From assembly GCA_013203465.1 (NCBI GenBank), contig JABMNR010000138.1, positions 1 through 56,101 on the forward strand: a stretch of 56,101 bases of DNA, read 5' to 3'. This document shows positions 8,226 through 15,929 of this stretch, in pieces. Origin of the DNA: Alphaproteobacteria bacterium. Its GTDB lineage: Bacteria; Pseudomonadota; Alphaproteobacteria; Thalassobaculales; Thalassobaculaceae. Every line of letters starts with the position of its first letter. Positions within the stretch are counted from its first letter, which is position 1. The notes beneath the pieces were generated by a model that saw nothing but the letters and a program-made list of their open reading frames with translations, was not told the origin of the DNA and made no database searches. The position numbers and the translations under genes were made by a program.

Positions 8226-8311
8226 TCGAGCCAGCAGCTTGCGGATCGGTCGGAATTGGCCTCTACCCATCAACCTATCCATCATTAAACATTGGATTGC
8301 GGCGGTCAAGT

Positions 8312-8388
8312 GTGGACGTGTATGGATGTCGATTGTTGATAAAGCCCCGATATCCGGGGTTTTTCTGGACTAATGTGGACGTACATGG
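8312..8388. repeat. Direct repeat pair near the tRNA junction
   Basis: GTGGACGTGTATGG at 8312-8325 and GTGGACGTACATGG at 8375-8388 match at 12 of 14 positions and bracket a hairpin. They lie within 90 bases of the tRNA-Ser 3' end and could be arm-type recombinase sites. Confidence 0.6.
8341..8366. terminator. Intrinsic terminator hairpin next to tRNA-Ser
   Basis: CCCCG and CGGGG arms, flanked by AAA/TTT that extend the stem, with a five-base loop and a T-run on the + strand. On the - strand the tail is shorter (CTTTATC). It could end the tRNA-Ser transcript or block read-through into tRNA from the element. Confidence 0.6.
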
Positions 8389-8397
8389 AAGGGGAAT

Positions 8398-8489
8398 TGG
8401 CGGAGGGGATGGGATTCGAACCCACGATACCAGTTTCCTAGTATAACGGTTTAGCAAACCGCCGCCTTCAGCCACTCGGCCACCCCTCC
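8398..8489 (-). tRNA. tRNA-Ser (anticodon GCT)
   Basis: 92 bases including encoded CCA. Acceptor GGAGGGG pairs with CCCCTCC, the anticodon loop TTGCTAA carries GCT, a long type II variable arm is present, and the T-arm has GGTTCGAATCC. It reads AGC/AGT codons. Its 3' end faces the integrated element and is the probable attachment site. Confidence 0.97.
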
Positions 8490-8968
8490 GCCGGGAGGAC
8501 GCTTGGTCCCGAGACTACCCTAGGGCCGCACGGCGCATGCGCGCTCCTTCTACGGGCACCGCGCGGGACGGTCAAGGCACGCGTCGACGTCTCGGTTCTC
8601 GGGTCAGCCAGATAAATGCCGCATGGGTTCGCGGCGTTAATTCTTTCGAAACATTCGAATGATAAAACCCGCTCGTCGATCGAAATTTCCGGGGTTTCCG
8701 ATGGCTCGAAAATACATGCGTTTCGCCTTCTCAAAGCTTATCCTCGTCACCTCCGCCTACGCTGCGTTCCTGGTGATTGGTGTCGGCGGAATGGACGCCA
8801 TGGCGGCTCAAGACCAGACCGCTGTACTGTCGGTTGGGAGTGGCCTGGTGGTTCTTGGCGTCAGTTTCTTCCCGGGGCATTGACCGCGGCATGGATGACG
8901 GGCGATCGGCGGCGGTCCGGCACGGGCACTGAACGCGCAGGATGACCATCGTGATGGTGGGGGAGTGA
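8490..8968. other. Intergenic region with one doubtful small frame
   Basis: 479 bases between tRNA-Ser and the histidine kinase. The tRNA promoter should lie just right of 8489. Apart from the small possible membrane-protein frame described separately, I see no gene, repeat or strong hairpin. Confidence 0.5.
8701..8883 (+). CDS. Possible small secreted or membrane protein
   Basis: A 60-residue frame (74 if started at 8659) beginning MARKYMRFAFSK, with a hydrophobic segment at about residues 10-28 resembling a signal peptide and a second hydrophobic segment near the C-terminus. No good ribosome binding site precedes either ATG and no family is recognised. It sits upstream of the kinase on the same strand. 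Treat as tentative. Confidence 0.3.
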   Translation: MARKYMRFAFSKLILVTSAYAAFLVIGVGGMDAMAAQDQTAVLSVGSGLVVLGVSFFPGH

Positions 8969-10465
8969 ATGCCACGGGCAGACGAGGACATGTTCGAGGA
9001 CAATGCCCATCTCGGCGTGGACTGGATATGGGAAACCGGACCGGACATGCGCTTCACCTATCTGTCGGACCATTTCGAAGCGGTCACGGGCATCCCACCG
9101 GAGCCGTTCATTGGCCGCTCGCGGGTCGACGTAATCGACACCAGTCATGATCCCGGTTTCGTCGATCATGCCGCCGATCTTGAGGCGCGGCGACCGTTCC
9201 GGAATTTCGAATACCTGTTTCGAACCCCTGACGGCGAGGACCGGATTTTCCGGGTCAGCGGCCAACCTTTGTTTGATGAAAACGGTGTCTTCCGTGGCTA
9301 TCGTGGCTCGTCCAGCGATGTCACCCGTGAAGTCAGTGCGCGCCGTGAAGCAGCGGACAAGCAACGGTTGCTCGAGACGGTGTTCGAGAGCCTGGATCAG
9401 GGGATCAGCGTGTTCGATGCCGACCTTCGCGTCGTTGGCTTCAATGACAGGGTACTGGAGCTGCTCGATCTTCCCGTCGGACTGTTCTCGATCGGCGATT
9501 CCTTCGAGAAGCTCATCCGCTACAACGCCGAGCGCGGCGAATACGGCGACGGTGATGTTGACGAGATCGTGGCCGAGCGAGTGACGCTGGCGCGCCGGTT
9601 CGAGCCGCACCTGTTCGAACGGACGCGTCCCGACGGCACGGTAATCGAGGTCCGGGGGCGTCCGCTGCCTGAGGGCGGGTTCGTGACCACCTATACCGAC
9701 GTGACCGCCCGAGTCCGTGCCGAGCATGAAACGCTTGCCGCCAAGGAGGCGGCCGAGGCCGCCAACGTGGCCAAGAGCGATTTCCTCGCCAGCATCAGCC
9801 ATGAGGTCCGTACCCCGCTCAACGCCATTCTCGGCTTCTCCAACTGCATCGCCAATGGTTTATTCGGGCCGCTGCATGAGCGCTATATCGAGTACGCCAA
9901 CGACATCCAAAGCAGCGGGTTTCATCTATTGGCGGTGATTGATGACGTCTTGGATATCGTGCAAGTCGAGGCTGGACGCATCGGATTGGCTGAGCAGCCG
10001 GTCGATCTGCACGAGATCGCCGACTCCAGCGTAATGCTGTTGGAGCACCGCGCGGCCTTGAACGGGATTGTGCTGGAGAACACGGTCACGCCCGATGGTC
10101 CCACCTTGATCGGGGATCGCAAGCGGATGCGTCAGATCATGCTGAACCTGATCGGCAACGCGATCAAATTCTCGCTGCCTGGCGGGCGGGTGCGGATCGA
10201 GGATGCGCGGCAGGGTGAGGAGACAGGCTTCGCTGTGGTCGACCATGGGATCGGCATGGATGGCGACGATGTGGCGCGGGCGTTCGAGTCTTTCACTCAA
10301 CTCGATCATGGCGATGGTCTGAAGCGCGAGGGCATTGGACTTGGGCTTTCCCTCGTCCGCCGCTTCGTGGAATTGCATGATGGCCGGGTCGACGTCGACA
10401 GCGCCCTCGGCCGCGGTACGCGTGTGGCCGTCCTGTTCCCGCCCAGACGGTTCACCCCGGAGTAG
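8969..10465 (+). CDS. PAS-domain sensor histidine kinase
   Basis: 498 residues, soluble (no transmembrane segment). Residues about 15-125 are a PAS domain with PAC tail, about 135-250 a second PAS_7-type domain (DQGISVFDADLRVVGFNDR), then a short coiled coil (AAKEAAEAANVAKSDFLA) leading to HisKA with the phosphoacceptor His278 in SHEVRTPLN, and a HATPase_c domain with N box (LNLIGNAIKF), G1 (DHGIGM) and G2 (GIGLGLSLV). It should autophosphorylate in response to a cytoplasmic signal. GGGGGAG precedes the ATG. No partner regulator is adjacent; the lone receiver at 13961-14368 is 3.5 kb away. The twin-PAS, soluble layout resembles alphaproteobacterial PleC/DivJ-like or hybrid-derived kinases, but the signal is unknown. 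Confidence 0.92.
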   Translation: MPRADEDMFEDNAHLGVDWIWETGPDMRFTYLSDHFEAVTGIPPEPFIGRSRVDVIDTSHDPGFVDHAADLEARRPFRNFEYLFRTPDGEDRIFRVSGQPLFDENGVFRGYRGSSSDVTREVSARREAADKQRLLETVFESLDQGISVFDADLRVVGFNDRVLELLDLPVGLFSIGDSFEKLIRYNAERGEYGDGDVDEIVAERVTLARRFEPHLFERTRPDGTVIEVRGRPLPEGGFVTTYTDVTARVRAEHETLAAKEAAEAANVAKSDFLASISHEVRTPLNAILGFSNCIANGLFGPLHERYIEYANDIQSSGFHLLAVIDDVLDIVQVEAGRIGLAEQPVDLHEIADSSVMLLEHRAALNGIVLENTVTPDGPTLIGDRKRMRQIMLNLIGNAIKFSLPGGRVRIEDARQGEETGFAVVDHGIGMDGDDVARAFESFTQLDHGDGLKREGIGLGLSLVRRFVELHDGRVDVDSALGRGTRVAVLFPPRRFTPE

Positions 10466-10470
10466 GGGCC

Positions 10471-10701
10471 TTATCGTTCGTTGGCGCGAAGGAAGGCAAT
10501 GCCCGCCGGAGTGGCCGACACCATCGGTATGCCCCCGCCGTTCACGGTTCGCTGGACAAATCCGCGATCGACGGCGTCCTCCCAGACCGGCAGCCGGGGG
10601 CACGAGGTGCGCCAAGCGTCCATCACCTCGGCATAGGAACGCGGCGTGGCGGCGACCCATGCGACCAGGTCGAGGATCAGGGGTTCAGGCGTATCGGACA
10701 T
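10471..10701 (-). CDS. Small winged-helix-like conserved protein
   Basis: 76 residues, MSDTPEPLILDLVAWVA start, then a helical region, a conserved TSCPRLPVWEDAVDRG segment and a C-terminal VSATPAGIAFL helix. The pattern resembles a family of small alphaproteobacterial proteins with a winged-helix-like fold, usually labelled hypothetical. A strong AGGAGGAG ribosome binding site precedes the ATG. Convergent with the kinase, five bases between stops. Function is not known. Confidence 0.75.
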   Translation of the reverse strand: MSDTPEPLILDLVAWVAATPRSYAEVMDAWRTSCPRLPVWEDAVDRGFVQRTVNGGGIPMVSATPAGIAFLRANER

Positions 10702-10743
10702 GATGCTCCTCCTGCTGTCGGCGTGTCGGCATTCGCTTTGGCG

Positions 10744-11487
10744 TCACGCAAGCACCACCAAATAGGTTCCATGCATGGCGTAGTACGCTGAAATCCCGGT
10801 GATCAGACGGCCACCCCAACAGCGATACTGCGTGTCGCTCATGCGCTCGAGAACCGTCTTGGACAACATCGTGCCGATCATCGAGGCAACAATCGCCACA
10901 CCGGCGAGTATGGGATCAACCGCCGCCGCCTGATCGATGATCGCACCGAAATACAACAGTTTCACCCCGTGGCCGAAAAGCTGGCACATCCCCTTGGTCG
11001 CCACGATCTGCCGGCGGTCCAAACCACCGGTGAGAAAGAACTGATCCAGAATCGGTCCGGCGACACCGGTTAGCAGCATGAGCGTCATGCAGAGCGCTCC
11101 ATACCCCACACCGTCGCGAAAGCGTTCCGGGTTGGCGCGCCGGTCCGACGGGATCAAGCGGTTGACGAACGGCAATGTTCCCAGGAGCAGCAGGGCCAGC
11201 CCCTTGCTCGGGACGTAGAGCCAGACCGACCAGACAAGCAACGCGCCCCCGCATCCGATCATATAAGCACCGACGATTGGCCAGCGGACGAGCCGCCACC
11301 AGAACATCGCCCGCCAGCCGTTGGACGCCATTTGGGTAATCGCATGCAACGCCATCGCCAGGGGCAGTGGCATGATTGCGAGCAGCACCCCAACCAGCAC
11401 GAGGCCACCCGCCATGCCGAAGATTCCCGACAGAAACGAGGTGGCGATCATGGTGGCACTAATAAAGATTATGATAACTGGCGTCAT
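10744..11487 (-). CDS. TauE/SafE (TSUP) family membrane permease
   Basis: 247 residues with about seven to eight hydrophobic segments and the family's Gly-rich first helix pair (SFLSGIFGMAGGLVLVGVLL). TSUP proteins export or import sulfite, sulfoacetate or other small organosulfur/organic anions across the inner membrane. It is divergent from the LysR regulator with 84 bases between starts, which suggests LysR-controlled expression. Which substrate is moved cannot be read from sequence. Confidence 0.88.
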   Translation of the reverse strand: MTPVIIIFISATMIATSFLSGIFGMAGGLVLVGVLLAIMPLPLAMALHAITQMASNGWRAMFWWRLVRWPIVGAYMIGCGGALLVWSVWLYVPSKGLALLLLGTLPFVNRLIPSDRRANPERFRDGVGYGALCMTLMLLTGVAGPILDQFFLTGGLDRRQIVATKGMCQLFGHGVKLLYFGAIIDQAAAVDPILAGVAIVASMIGTMLSKTVLERMSDTQYRCWGGRLITGISAYYAMHGTYLVVLA

Positions 11488-11546
11488 CGAGGTTCCTTCT
11501 CATGCTGGTTTTGTGCCTATTGCATGGAAGAAGCAAACAGAGTTAT

Positions 11547-11556
11547 TTATCGATAA
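11547..11556. promoter_or_regulatory. Palindrome in the permease/LysR divergent region
   Basis: TTATCGATAA is a perfect 10-bp palindrome 16 bases upstream of the LysR start, inside an 84-base divergent gap. Operator or overlapping promoter role is inference; no textbook T-N11-A box was assigned. Confidence 0.3.
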
Positions 11557-11571
11557 GAATCAGGTTTTTTA

Positions 11572-12447
11572 ATGGTAGAAATGCGCCAATTGCCGTTCTT
11601 GAACGGGATCAAAGCGTTTGAGGCCGCCGCCCGGCATGGAAGCTTGGCCAAGGCGGCGGCGGAGCTTCACGTGACCCCCGCCGCCGTCAGCCGCATGGTC
11701 CGGTTACTCGAGCAACGGCTTGGGGTCGCGCTGTTCCGCCGTACGGCCAACCGGCTCTCGCCGACCGCGGCTGGGCGGCTTTATCAGGCGGGCCTGGCCC
11801 GGATCTTCGACCAACTCGTTGACTTGACCGATCAGGTGACCCGGCTTACCGAACGTCATGTGCTGACGGTGGGGGTTGGACCGACCTTCGCCACCCGCTG
11901 GTTGATCCCGCGCCTCGCCGCGTTTCGCAAGGTGGCGCCGGAGGTCGAGGTTCGGATCACCACCGGCGGCGTTGCCGCGCCGTTCGCCGATGATTGGAGC
12001 TGCGGGATCACGTTGGGCGATGGCGCCTGGCCCGGCCTTGAGGCGGAGGCGTTGTTCGACGCGGACCTGACCCCGGTGTGCACACCGGCGATTGGGCGCG
12101 GTTTGCGGGTGCCTGACGATCTCGCGGCCGTCGACCTGCTCCGCGTGTCGCACGCACCCGAGGATTGGCCGTCGTGGTTGGGAGCGGCGGATGTGCCCGG
12201 TGTTCAGGCCGAAGGGCCGATGTTCGAATATTACGGCCAGGCACTACAGGCGGCGGTCGACGGGCTCGGCGTCGCCATGGGGGTCCGTCCCTATATCGAC
12301 GACGATGTGACGGCCGGTCGCTTGGTGGTCCCTTTCGCGCTCTCGGTGCCCAAGGGCAGGCGCTGGTTTCTGGTGTACCGGCAGCGGCGGGTCGACGATG
12401 CGGCCTTCACGGCGTTTCGTCGCTGGATACAGGGTGAGATCGGCTGA
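11572..12447 (+). CDS. LysR-family transcriptional regulator (GcvA-like)
   Basis: 291 residues. Residues about 8-66 are the LysR HTH (GIKAFEAAARHGSLAKAAAE, TPAAVSRMVRLLEQRLG, LFRR), and about 90-290 the periplasmic-binding-like effector domain. The N-terminus and FEAAARHGS pattern resemble the GcvA subgroup. By position it most likely controls the divergent TauE/SafE permease; it is also convergent with pcaGH, so a pca role (PcaQ-like) is possible but the sequence is not obviously PcaQ. ATG at 11572 chosen; an internal ATG at 11581 is the alternative. Confidence 0.92.
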   Translation: MVEMRQLPFLNGIKAFEAAARHGSLAKAAAELHVTPAAVSRMVRLLEQRLGVALFRRTANRLSPTAAGRLYQAGLARIFDQLVDLTDQVTRLTERHVLTVGVGPTFATRWLIPRLAAFRKVAPEVEVRITTGGVAAPFADDWSCGITLGDGAWPGLEAEALFDADLTPVCTPAIGRGLRVPDDLAAVDLLRVSHAPEDWPSWLGAADVPGVQAEGPMFEYYGQALQAAVDGLGVAMGVRPYIDDDVTAGRLVVPFALSVPKGRRWFLVYRQRRVDDAAFTAFRRWIQGEIG

Positions 12448-12515
12448 GCCGGTCTTCCGTTCGCATTCAGACCGACTGTAGCCATCCGGCGATCCGCTTC
12501 TTGCGGCAAACAACC

Positions 12516-13121
12516 TCAGACGTTGAAGAACACGGTCTCGTGCGGACCCTGCATATGGATGTCGAAGCGGTAGACGATGCCGCTTGGCCCAATGTGCCGC
12601 TCGGCGATCAGGGTGGTGCGTCGATTTGCGGGCACGGCGTTCAATATCGGGTCGGTGGTGTTCGCTTCGACCTCGTCGTCGAAATAAAGCCGGGTATAGG
12701 CGTGGGACAGCAGGCCGCGCATGAACACGATGATGTTGATGTGCGGCGCTTGACCATCGACCGTGGTCCCGGGTTTTACCGTGTCGAAGAGGAACCGATT
12801 TTCGGGATCGGTGCCGGTACCAAACCGCCCGAAGCCGCGAAAGCCGGTGTTCGAACCGCGTGTATCGTGTGGGTGGGCGTAGTGGCCTTGGAAGTCGGCC
12901 TGCCATATCTCGATCATGGCGTCCGAGATCGGCGCGCCATGGCCGTCGATCACGCGCCCCTCGATGCGGATGCGCTCACCCTCGGTGCCTTCCTCGACCA
13001 GTGTGCCGCCGGCGATGCTCTTCAGCGGGTAGCCGTATTGCTCCGGCGTGAGGCCATAGGCGAAGTAAGGGCCGACGGTTTGCGACGGCGTTTGGCCTCC
13101 GGATGATTTGGGGTTGTCCAC
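12516..13121 (-). CDS. pcaG: Protocatechuate 3,4-dioxygenase alpha subunit
   Basis: 201 residues. It has the intradiol dioxygenase alpha-chain signature: TPSQTVGPYFAYGL near the N-terminus, RIRIEGRVIDGHGAPISDAM beta strand, IEIWQADFQGHYAHP, and the closing HINIIVFMRGLLSHAYTRLYF. The iron site is in the beta subunit; this chain builds the (alpha-beta) protomer and contributes substrate-pocket residues. The complex opens protocatechuate to 3-carboxy-cis,cis-muconate. It begins three bases after the pcaH stop, so the two are cotranscribed. Confidence 0.96.
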   Translation of the reverse strand: MDNPKSSGGQTPSQTVGPYFAYGLTPEQYGYPLKSIAGGTLVEEGTEGERIRIEGRVIDGHGAPISDAMIEIWQADFQGHYAHPHDTRGSNTGFRGFGRFGTGTDPENRFLFDTVKPGTTVDGQAPHINIIVFMRGLLSHAYTRLYFDDEVEANTTDPILNAVPANRRTTLIAERHIGPSGIVYRFDIHMQGPHETVFFNV

Positions 13122-13124
13122 CGC

Positions 13125-13832
13125 TCAGCGCTCCATCGGGGTCGTGGCCGATCCGCGCAGCACGATGTTGAACACATAACCCAGTGCGAAATCCGGTTCG
13201 GTCACCTCCAGCGAGAAGTCGGCCACCAACCGGCCGCGCGCATGCTCCGGCGTGCCGAGAAAGATCGGATCCAGGTCCAGCAGCGGGTCGCCGGGGAAAT
13301 ACATCTGGGTCACCAGCCGGGTCAGATAGCTTGGCCCAAACAGCGAGAAGTGGATGTGGTTGGGTCGCCAGGCGTTGTGATGGTTGCCCCACGGATAGGC
13401 GCCGGGCTTGACCGTGGTGAACCGATAGACTCCTTCGGCGTCGGTCACGCAACGTCCGCCGCCAAAGAAGTTCGGATCCAGTGGGGCGTCGTGCTGGTCG
13501 ACCGCGTGGACGTAGCGGCCGGCGGCATTGGCCTGCCAGATTTCGATCAAGGTGTTCGGCACCGGCCGGCCGCGCTCGTCCTTCACCTGTCCGGTGACGA
13601 TGATGCGCTCGCCCAAGGGCTCACCGTTCCGAACACCGTTCTTGGTCAAATCGGCGTCCAACTCGTTGGCGCTGTCATGGCCGTAGACCGGGCCGGTGAT
13701 CTCGCCCAGGCCGGCGGGCAGGGGGATCAGTGGTTTCGAGGGACCGCGCAAGGCGGTCGATTTGTAATCGGGATGGACGTAGGGCGGGTGGCTGTGCCAG
13801 TCCCGGGGTGTGACGGTGGCGTCATCGGTCAT
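13125..13832 (-). CDS. pcaH: Protocatechuate 3,4-dioxygenase beta subunit
   Basis: 235 residues. It carries the catalytic Fe(III) ligands of intradiol enzymes: Tyr in GRYVHAVDQH, Tyr in KPGAYPWGNHH, and two His in RPNHIHFSLFG. The N-terminal HPPYVHPDYKSTALRGP segment is typical of PcaH. It catalyses intradiol cleavage of protocatechuate with PcaG, feeding the beta-ketoadipate pathway in the cytoplasm. First gene of the pcaHG unit; a 128-base gap separates it from the receiver gene upstream on the same strand. Confidence 0.97.
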   Translation of the reverse strand: MTDDATVTPRDWHSHPPYVHPDYKSTALRGPSKPLIPLPAGLGEITGPVYGHDSANELDADLTKNGVRNGEPLGERIIVTGQVKDERGRPVPNTLIEIWQANAAGRYVHAVDQHDAPLDPNFFGGGRCVTDAEGVYRFTTVKPGAYPWGNHHNAWRPNHIHFSLFGPSYLTRLVTQMYFPGDPLLDLDPIFLGTPEHARGRLVADFSLEVTEPDFALGYVFNIVLRGSATTPMER

Positions 13833-13960
13833 GAGGGGCTCCCCGATGGTGTCAGACCACGATCATGAACCGATCCGTCAAGCGCGCCAATGATTTCAGC
13901 CGGCGGCCAATGCCATTGCAAGGAACTCCAGACAGGACCGCCGTGCGGCAGGTCCTCGTC

Positions 13961-14368
13961 CTAAACCAAGGACATCAACTCCTCGTTGCGGAATGGCTTT
14001 TTAAGCGCACCGAGAACGCGGAGGCCTTTCTCTTGGGCGATTTCACGAAGCGCTACGAGATAGGCCGGATCGTACCCCGACACCAGGATGACCCCTCCTT
14101 GGAACCGTGAGTCGACCAAGGTTCTCACGACATCGAAGCCATCCAGTTGATCACCAAGAATGATGTCGATGATCACGACATCCTCAACCGTGGCGCGTTG
14201 TGCCATCCGCTCGACCGTACTATTCGTCGGTCGCACCCACTCCGCCAGATACCGGGCGCTCTTGTCGATTATGCTGGTCATCAATTCCACCGACAACGGA
14301 TCGTTCTCGACGATAAACGCCATGCCGTCGTGTTGGCCGACCATCTTGAGACGGGCGTGCGAGGACAT
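13961..14368 (-). CDS. Stand-alone response regulator receiver protein
   Basis: 135 residues with only a CheY-like receiver domain. Acidic Glu21-Asn22-Asp23 follow the first strand (AFIVENDP), the phosphorylation Asp is in VVIIDIILGD, the conserved Ser is in VILVSGYDP and Lys is in LGALKKPF. There is no output domain, so it acts by protein interaction or as a phosphate sink. A shorter start at 14323 (MAFIVEND) is possible. It is transcribed toward pcaHG. A link with the soluble PAS kinase at 8969 is possible but not shown. Confidence 0.88.
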   Translation of the reverse strand: MSSHARLKMVGQHDGMAFIVENDPLSVELMTSIIDKSARYLAEWVRPTNSTVERMAQRATVEDVVIIDIILGDQLDGFDVVRTLVDSRFQGGVILVSGYDPAYLVALREIAQEKGLRVLGALKKPFRNEELMSLV

Positions 14369-14626
14369 GCCTAATCTTTCCCGATCATTCGGAGCCCTGG
14401 AGTGGTGCTCAGTGGAGGTTGTCCAGTTTCAGAGCGAGGCTGAACGTTCGAACGGTTACCGGCCCAATCTGATTTTTCGTTTCTTACCAGATGCATATGC
14501 CACGTACAGACGCCTCATGGATGATTGGGACATAAGATTTTACACGAATTTGCGGTGAATGTTTCTTTTTTCGCGGACGAACAAGGGCGGATGAACAAGG
14601 AGCGAGGCGCGCAGGGCGTTTACCGT
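14369..14626. other. Gap between receiver gene and quinate/shikimate dehydrogenase gene
   Basis: 258 bases, somewhat less GC-rich than the flanks. It should contain the receiver gene's promoter. An open frame on the + strand ends at 14558 but starts inside the receiver start codon and lacks a ribosome binding site. No strong repeat seen. Confidence 0.4.
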
Positions 14627-15475
14627 TCATTCTTGGGCCCGGCTTTCGCCGAGAGCCGTACGCAATGCCGTCTCGTCGATGTTCTGGCCAGTGAAATGAT
14701 GAAAGGCGTGCAGCCCCTGATAGATGAATAGCTCGTAACCGGAAATCACCGTGGCGCCGGTCGCCGCCGCGCGGGTTAGAAATTCGGTGTCGATCGGGGT
14801 GTAGACCGCGTCGAACACCCAATGCGGTCGACCGATCGCGCTCTCTGGCAGGGGAAGACCGGGATGGTGATACATCCCGACCGGCGTGGCATTGACGATG
14901 CCGTCGACCTGGTGTGTCGCTTCTTCGGCCGAGTCACAAGCACGCACGGCCACCACATCATCTCGCAGTTCCGCCGCCACGCGGTGCGCGCGCTTGCTGT
15001 CCGTATCGTACACCCGCACCTCGGTGGCGCCCAGGGCGATCAACCCCGCGACGATCGGTCGGCCGACGCCGCCGGTGCCGATCACCGCGACCCGCCCGGG
15101 TGGGGTCGCGGGAAACCGCCGCTGATACGCCGCCATGAACCCGGAATGATCGGTGTTAAAGCCGGCCGCCGGCTCGCCATTGTCGAACAACACGGTGTTG
15201 ATCGAGCCGATGCGCCGCACGCGCGGGTCGCTCACCGGAACGAACGCCATGGCGCGCTCCTTATACGGGTGGGTGACGTTCACCCCGACGCGACCCTCCC
15301 AGCCGGCCGCACGCAAGGTTTTCTCGAACGTGTCGGGTTCTTGGCCCTCAAGATCGAACAACGGGTAGTCGGTTTGCCGTCCGATCATCGCGCCGGCGAT
15401 TTCGTGCAAGCGCGGTGCCGACGATCGCTGGATACCGTTGCCGATCAAGCCGAGACGTAGGGGGGGGCCGGTCAC
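14627..15475 (-). CDS. Shikimate/quinate dehydrogenase family protein
   Basis: About 282 residues. Residues 1-120 form the substrate domain (RLGLIGNGIQRSSAPRLHE, NVTHPYKE with the catalytic Lys, and INTVLFDNG), and 120-260 the NAD(P) Rossmann domain with GTGGVGRP. The NATPVGMY and GYELFIYQGLHAF motifs match the AroE family. Typical AroE has SxS in the first motif; here the SSAP variant and the location directly after pcaD and pcaC point to catabolic quinate/shikimate oxidation that leads to protocatechuate rather than aromatic biosynthesis. The start is uncertain: TTG at 15508 and GTG at 15502, 15484 and 15475 are all in frame; I chose 15475 because family homology begins there. Confidence 0.88.
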   Translation of the reverse strand: MTGPPLRLGLIGNGIQRSSAPRLHEIAGAMIGRQTDYPLFDLEGQEPDTFEKTLRAAGWEGRVGVNVTHPYKERAMAFVPVSDPRVRRIGSINTVLFDNGEPAAGFNTDHSGFMAAYQRRFPATPPGRVAVIGTGGVGRPIVAGLIALGATEVRVYDTDSKRAHRVAAELRDDVVAVRACDSAEEATHQVDGIVNATPVGMYHHPGLPLPESAIGRPHWVFDAVYTPIDTEFLTRAAATGATVISGYELFIYQGLHAFHHFTGQNIDETALRTALGESRAQE

Positions 15476-15548
15476 TGGGCTCACGCGCCGAACCGACCGC
15501 ACCGCCAAATCAGACCGCTAGATGGTGATTTACGGAAAGGTGCCTGAG

Positions 15549-15929
15549 TCATGAGGCATCCATCTCGGCGAAGGTCTGCTTGGCGATCGCGTGGGCGCGG
15601 TTGGCGGCGGGGATGCCAGCATAAACGGCGACGTGGAACAGCGCCTCCTTCAGCTCGTCCCGGGGCATGCCGGTGTTGGTCGAGGCGCGGACGTGCATGG
15701 CGAATTCCTCCCAATGGCCCAGGCTTGCGAGGATCACGAGAGTCAGCAGGCTGCGGGTCGGTTGCGGTAGGCCGGGTCGGGTCCACACCCCGTCCCACGC
15801 GGTCTCGGTGATCCAGCGCTGAAAATCGCCGTCGAAGTCGGTTTTGCCGCTCTCCGCCCGGTCGACGTGGGCGTCGCCCAACACGTGACGGCGGACCGCC
15901 ATGCCGGTCTCGAAACGATCATCGGACAA
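15549..15929 (-). CDS. pcaC: 4-carboxymuconolactone decarboxylase
   Basis: 126 residues, the usual PcaC length. It belongs to the CMD/AhpD-like fold: GMAVRRHVLGDAHVDRAE, the FQRWITETAWDGVWTRPGL loop, and LVILASLGHWEEFAMHVRA. It decarboxylates 4-carboxymuconolactone to 3-oxoadipate enol-lactone. I chose the TTG at 15929 because GGAGAA sits at the right spacing before it and the protein then begins SDDRFETGMAVRR as in relatives; the ATG at 15965 has no ribosome binding site. The start overlaps the end of pcaD by 11 bases, so translation is coupled. Confidence 0.93.
   Translation of the reverse strand: MSDDRFETGMAVRRHVLGDAHVDRAESGKTDFDGDFQRWITETAWDGVWTRPGLPQPTRSLLTLVILASLGHWEEFAMHVRASTNTGMPRDELKEALFHVAVYAGIPAANRAHAIAKQTFAEMDAS

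Noticed and set aside
11572-12447. Calling the LysR regulator PcaQ
   Set aside because: It is divergent from a TauE/SafE permease and resembles the GcvA subgroup; proximity to pcaGH is only convergent.
14367-14558. Possible 63-residue + strand gene beside the receiver gene
   Set aside because: Residues look somewhat protein-like, but the ATG overlaps the receiver start codon, spacing from GAGG is too short and codon use is not chromosome-like.
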